11,559 bases of DNA from an archaeon (GTDB lineage Archaea > EX4484-52 > B79-G9), in NCBI GenBank assembly GCA_013139905.1, contig WSZW01000107.1:1-11559 (forward strand), written 5' to 3'. A program made the position numbers and the translations under genes. The notes under the pieces were generated by a model. The model saw only the letters and a program-made list of their open reading frames with translations, made no database searches and was not told where the DNA came from. Below are positions 11,487 through 11,559 of this stretch, one piece after another. Position 1 is the stretch's first letter. Each line of letters opens with the position of its first letter.

Positions 11487-11559
11487 TTACCACCTACTAT
11501 TAGATTTTTGAACTTCTATAAAAAATGGATTATAATTTACATTTATTTGACATTTTGGA
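11487..11559 (-). CDS. Partial CDS, C-terminus of an RW-tail Cys-rich protein, copy 5
   Basis: A frame entering from the right edge runs 23 full codons to TAA at 11487 and reads P-K-C-Q-I-N-V-N-Y-N-P-F-F-I-E-V, ending Q-K-S-N-S-R-W. The P-K-C may be the last Cys of a CxxC pair and the end N-x-R-W with AGG TGG TAA is the same as in the other copies. The 5' part lies outside the window. Confidence 0.65.
   Translation of the reverse strand, partial: PKCQINVNYNPFFIEVQKSNSRW

Overview
This AT-rich window, with almost all genes packed on the minus strand, looks like accessory and metabolic gene territory of a large tailed dsDNA bacteriophage. The signs are head-to-tail small genes with 4-base ATGA overlaps, stop codons sitting inside the next gene's ribosome binding site, many small Cys-rich proteins, and typical large-phage auxiliary genes (nicotinamide phosphoribosyltransferase, CCA-adding enzyme, HAD phosphatase, methyltransferase). 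No capsid, tail, terminase or polymerase gene is present, so 'phage' is an inference; a plasmid or integrated element is not excluded. No tRNA, rRNA, IS element or CRISPR array is visible.

In the direction of transcription (from the right edge leftward) there are three blocks. Block A (11559 to about 5580) reads: the tail of a Cys-rich 'RW-tail' protein, a HAD-like phosphatase, NAMPT/NadV, RW-tail protein, a 52-aa ORF with a TTG start, RW-tail protein, a methyltransferase-like protein, two more RW-tail proteins, a CCA-adding enzyme, a 57-aa zinc-knuckle protein, a 119-aa unknown, a 62-aa unknown and a small winged-helix-like protein. It closes with a hairpin. Block B (about 5577 to 1874) is the most striking part: a complete ubiquitin-like conjugation cassette. 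It holds a tandem two-domain ubiquitin-like protein in which both units end in Gly-Gly, with its own upstream region and a rho-independent terminator. A conserved promoter motif follows, and then an operon of E2-like protein (with a fused Cys-rich tail), JAMM/JAB isopeptidase, an unknown 171-aa protein, an E1/ThiF-like activating enzyme, a 45-aa protein and a zinc-ribbon protein. Block C (1577 to 1) starts with a divergent region beside a lone plus-strand ORF. It continues on the minus strand with a 91-aa unknown, a zinc-ribbon protein, a second copy of the promoter motif, a 233-aa protein resembling phage ssDNA-binding proteins, and the start of another member of the RW-tail protein family.

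The cassette has the same parts, and as far as I recall the same order (tandem Ubl, E2, deubiquitinase, E1), as the bacterial ISG15-like 'Bil' antiphage systems. It adds a Cys-rich extension on the E2 and an unknown protein inserted before E1. The expected logic is: JAB trims the Ubl tails to expose Gly-Gly, E1 adenylates and activates that end, E2 passes it to a target, and JAB can reverse the linkage. If the carrier is a phage, this would be a virally encoded ubiquitin-like system acting on host proteins, rival phages or its own virion proteins. The second unusual structure is a dispersed family of small four-Cys proteins with a conserved C-terminal Asn-x-Arg-Trp, of which at least five members (plus one seen only at its N-terminus) lie in this one window.
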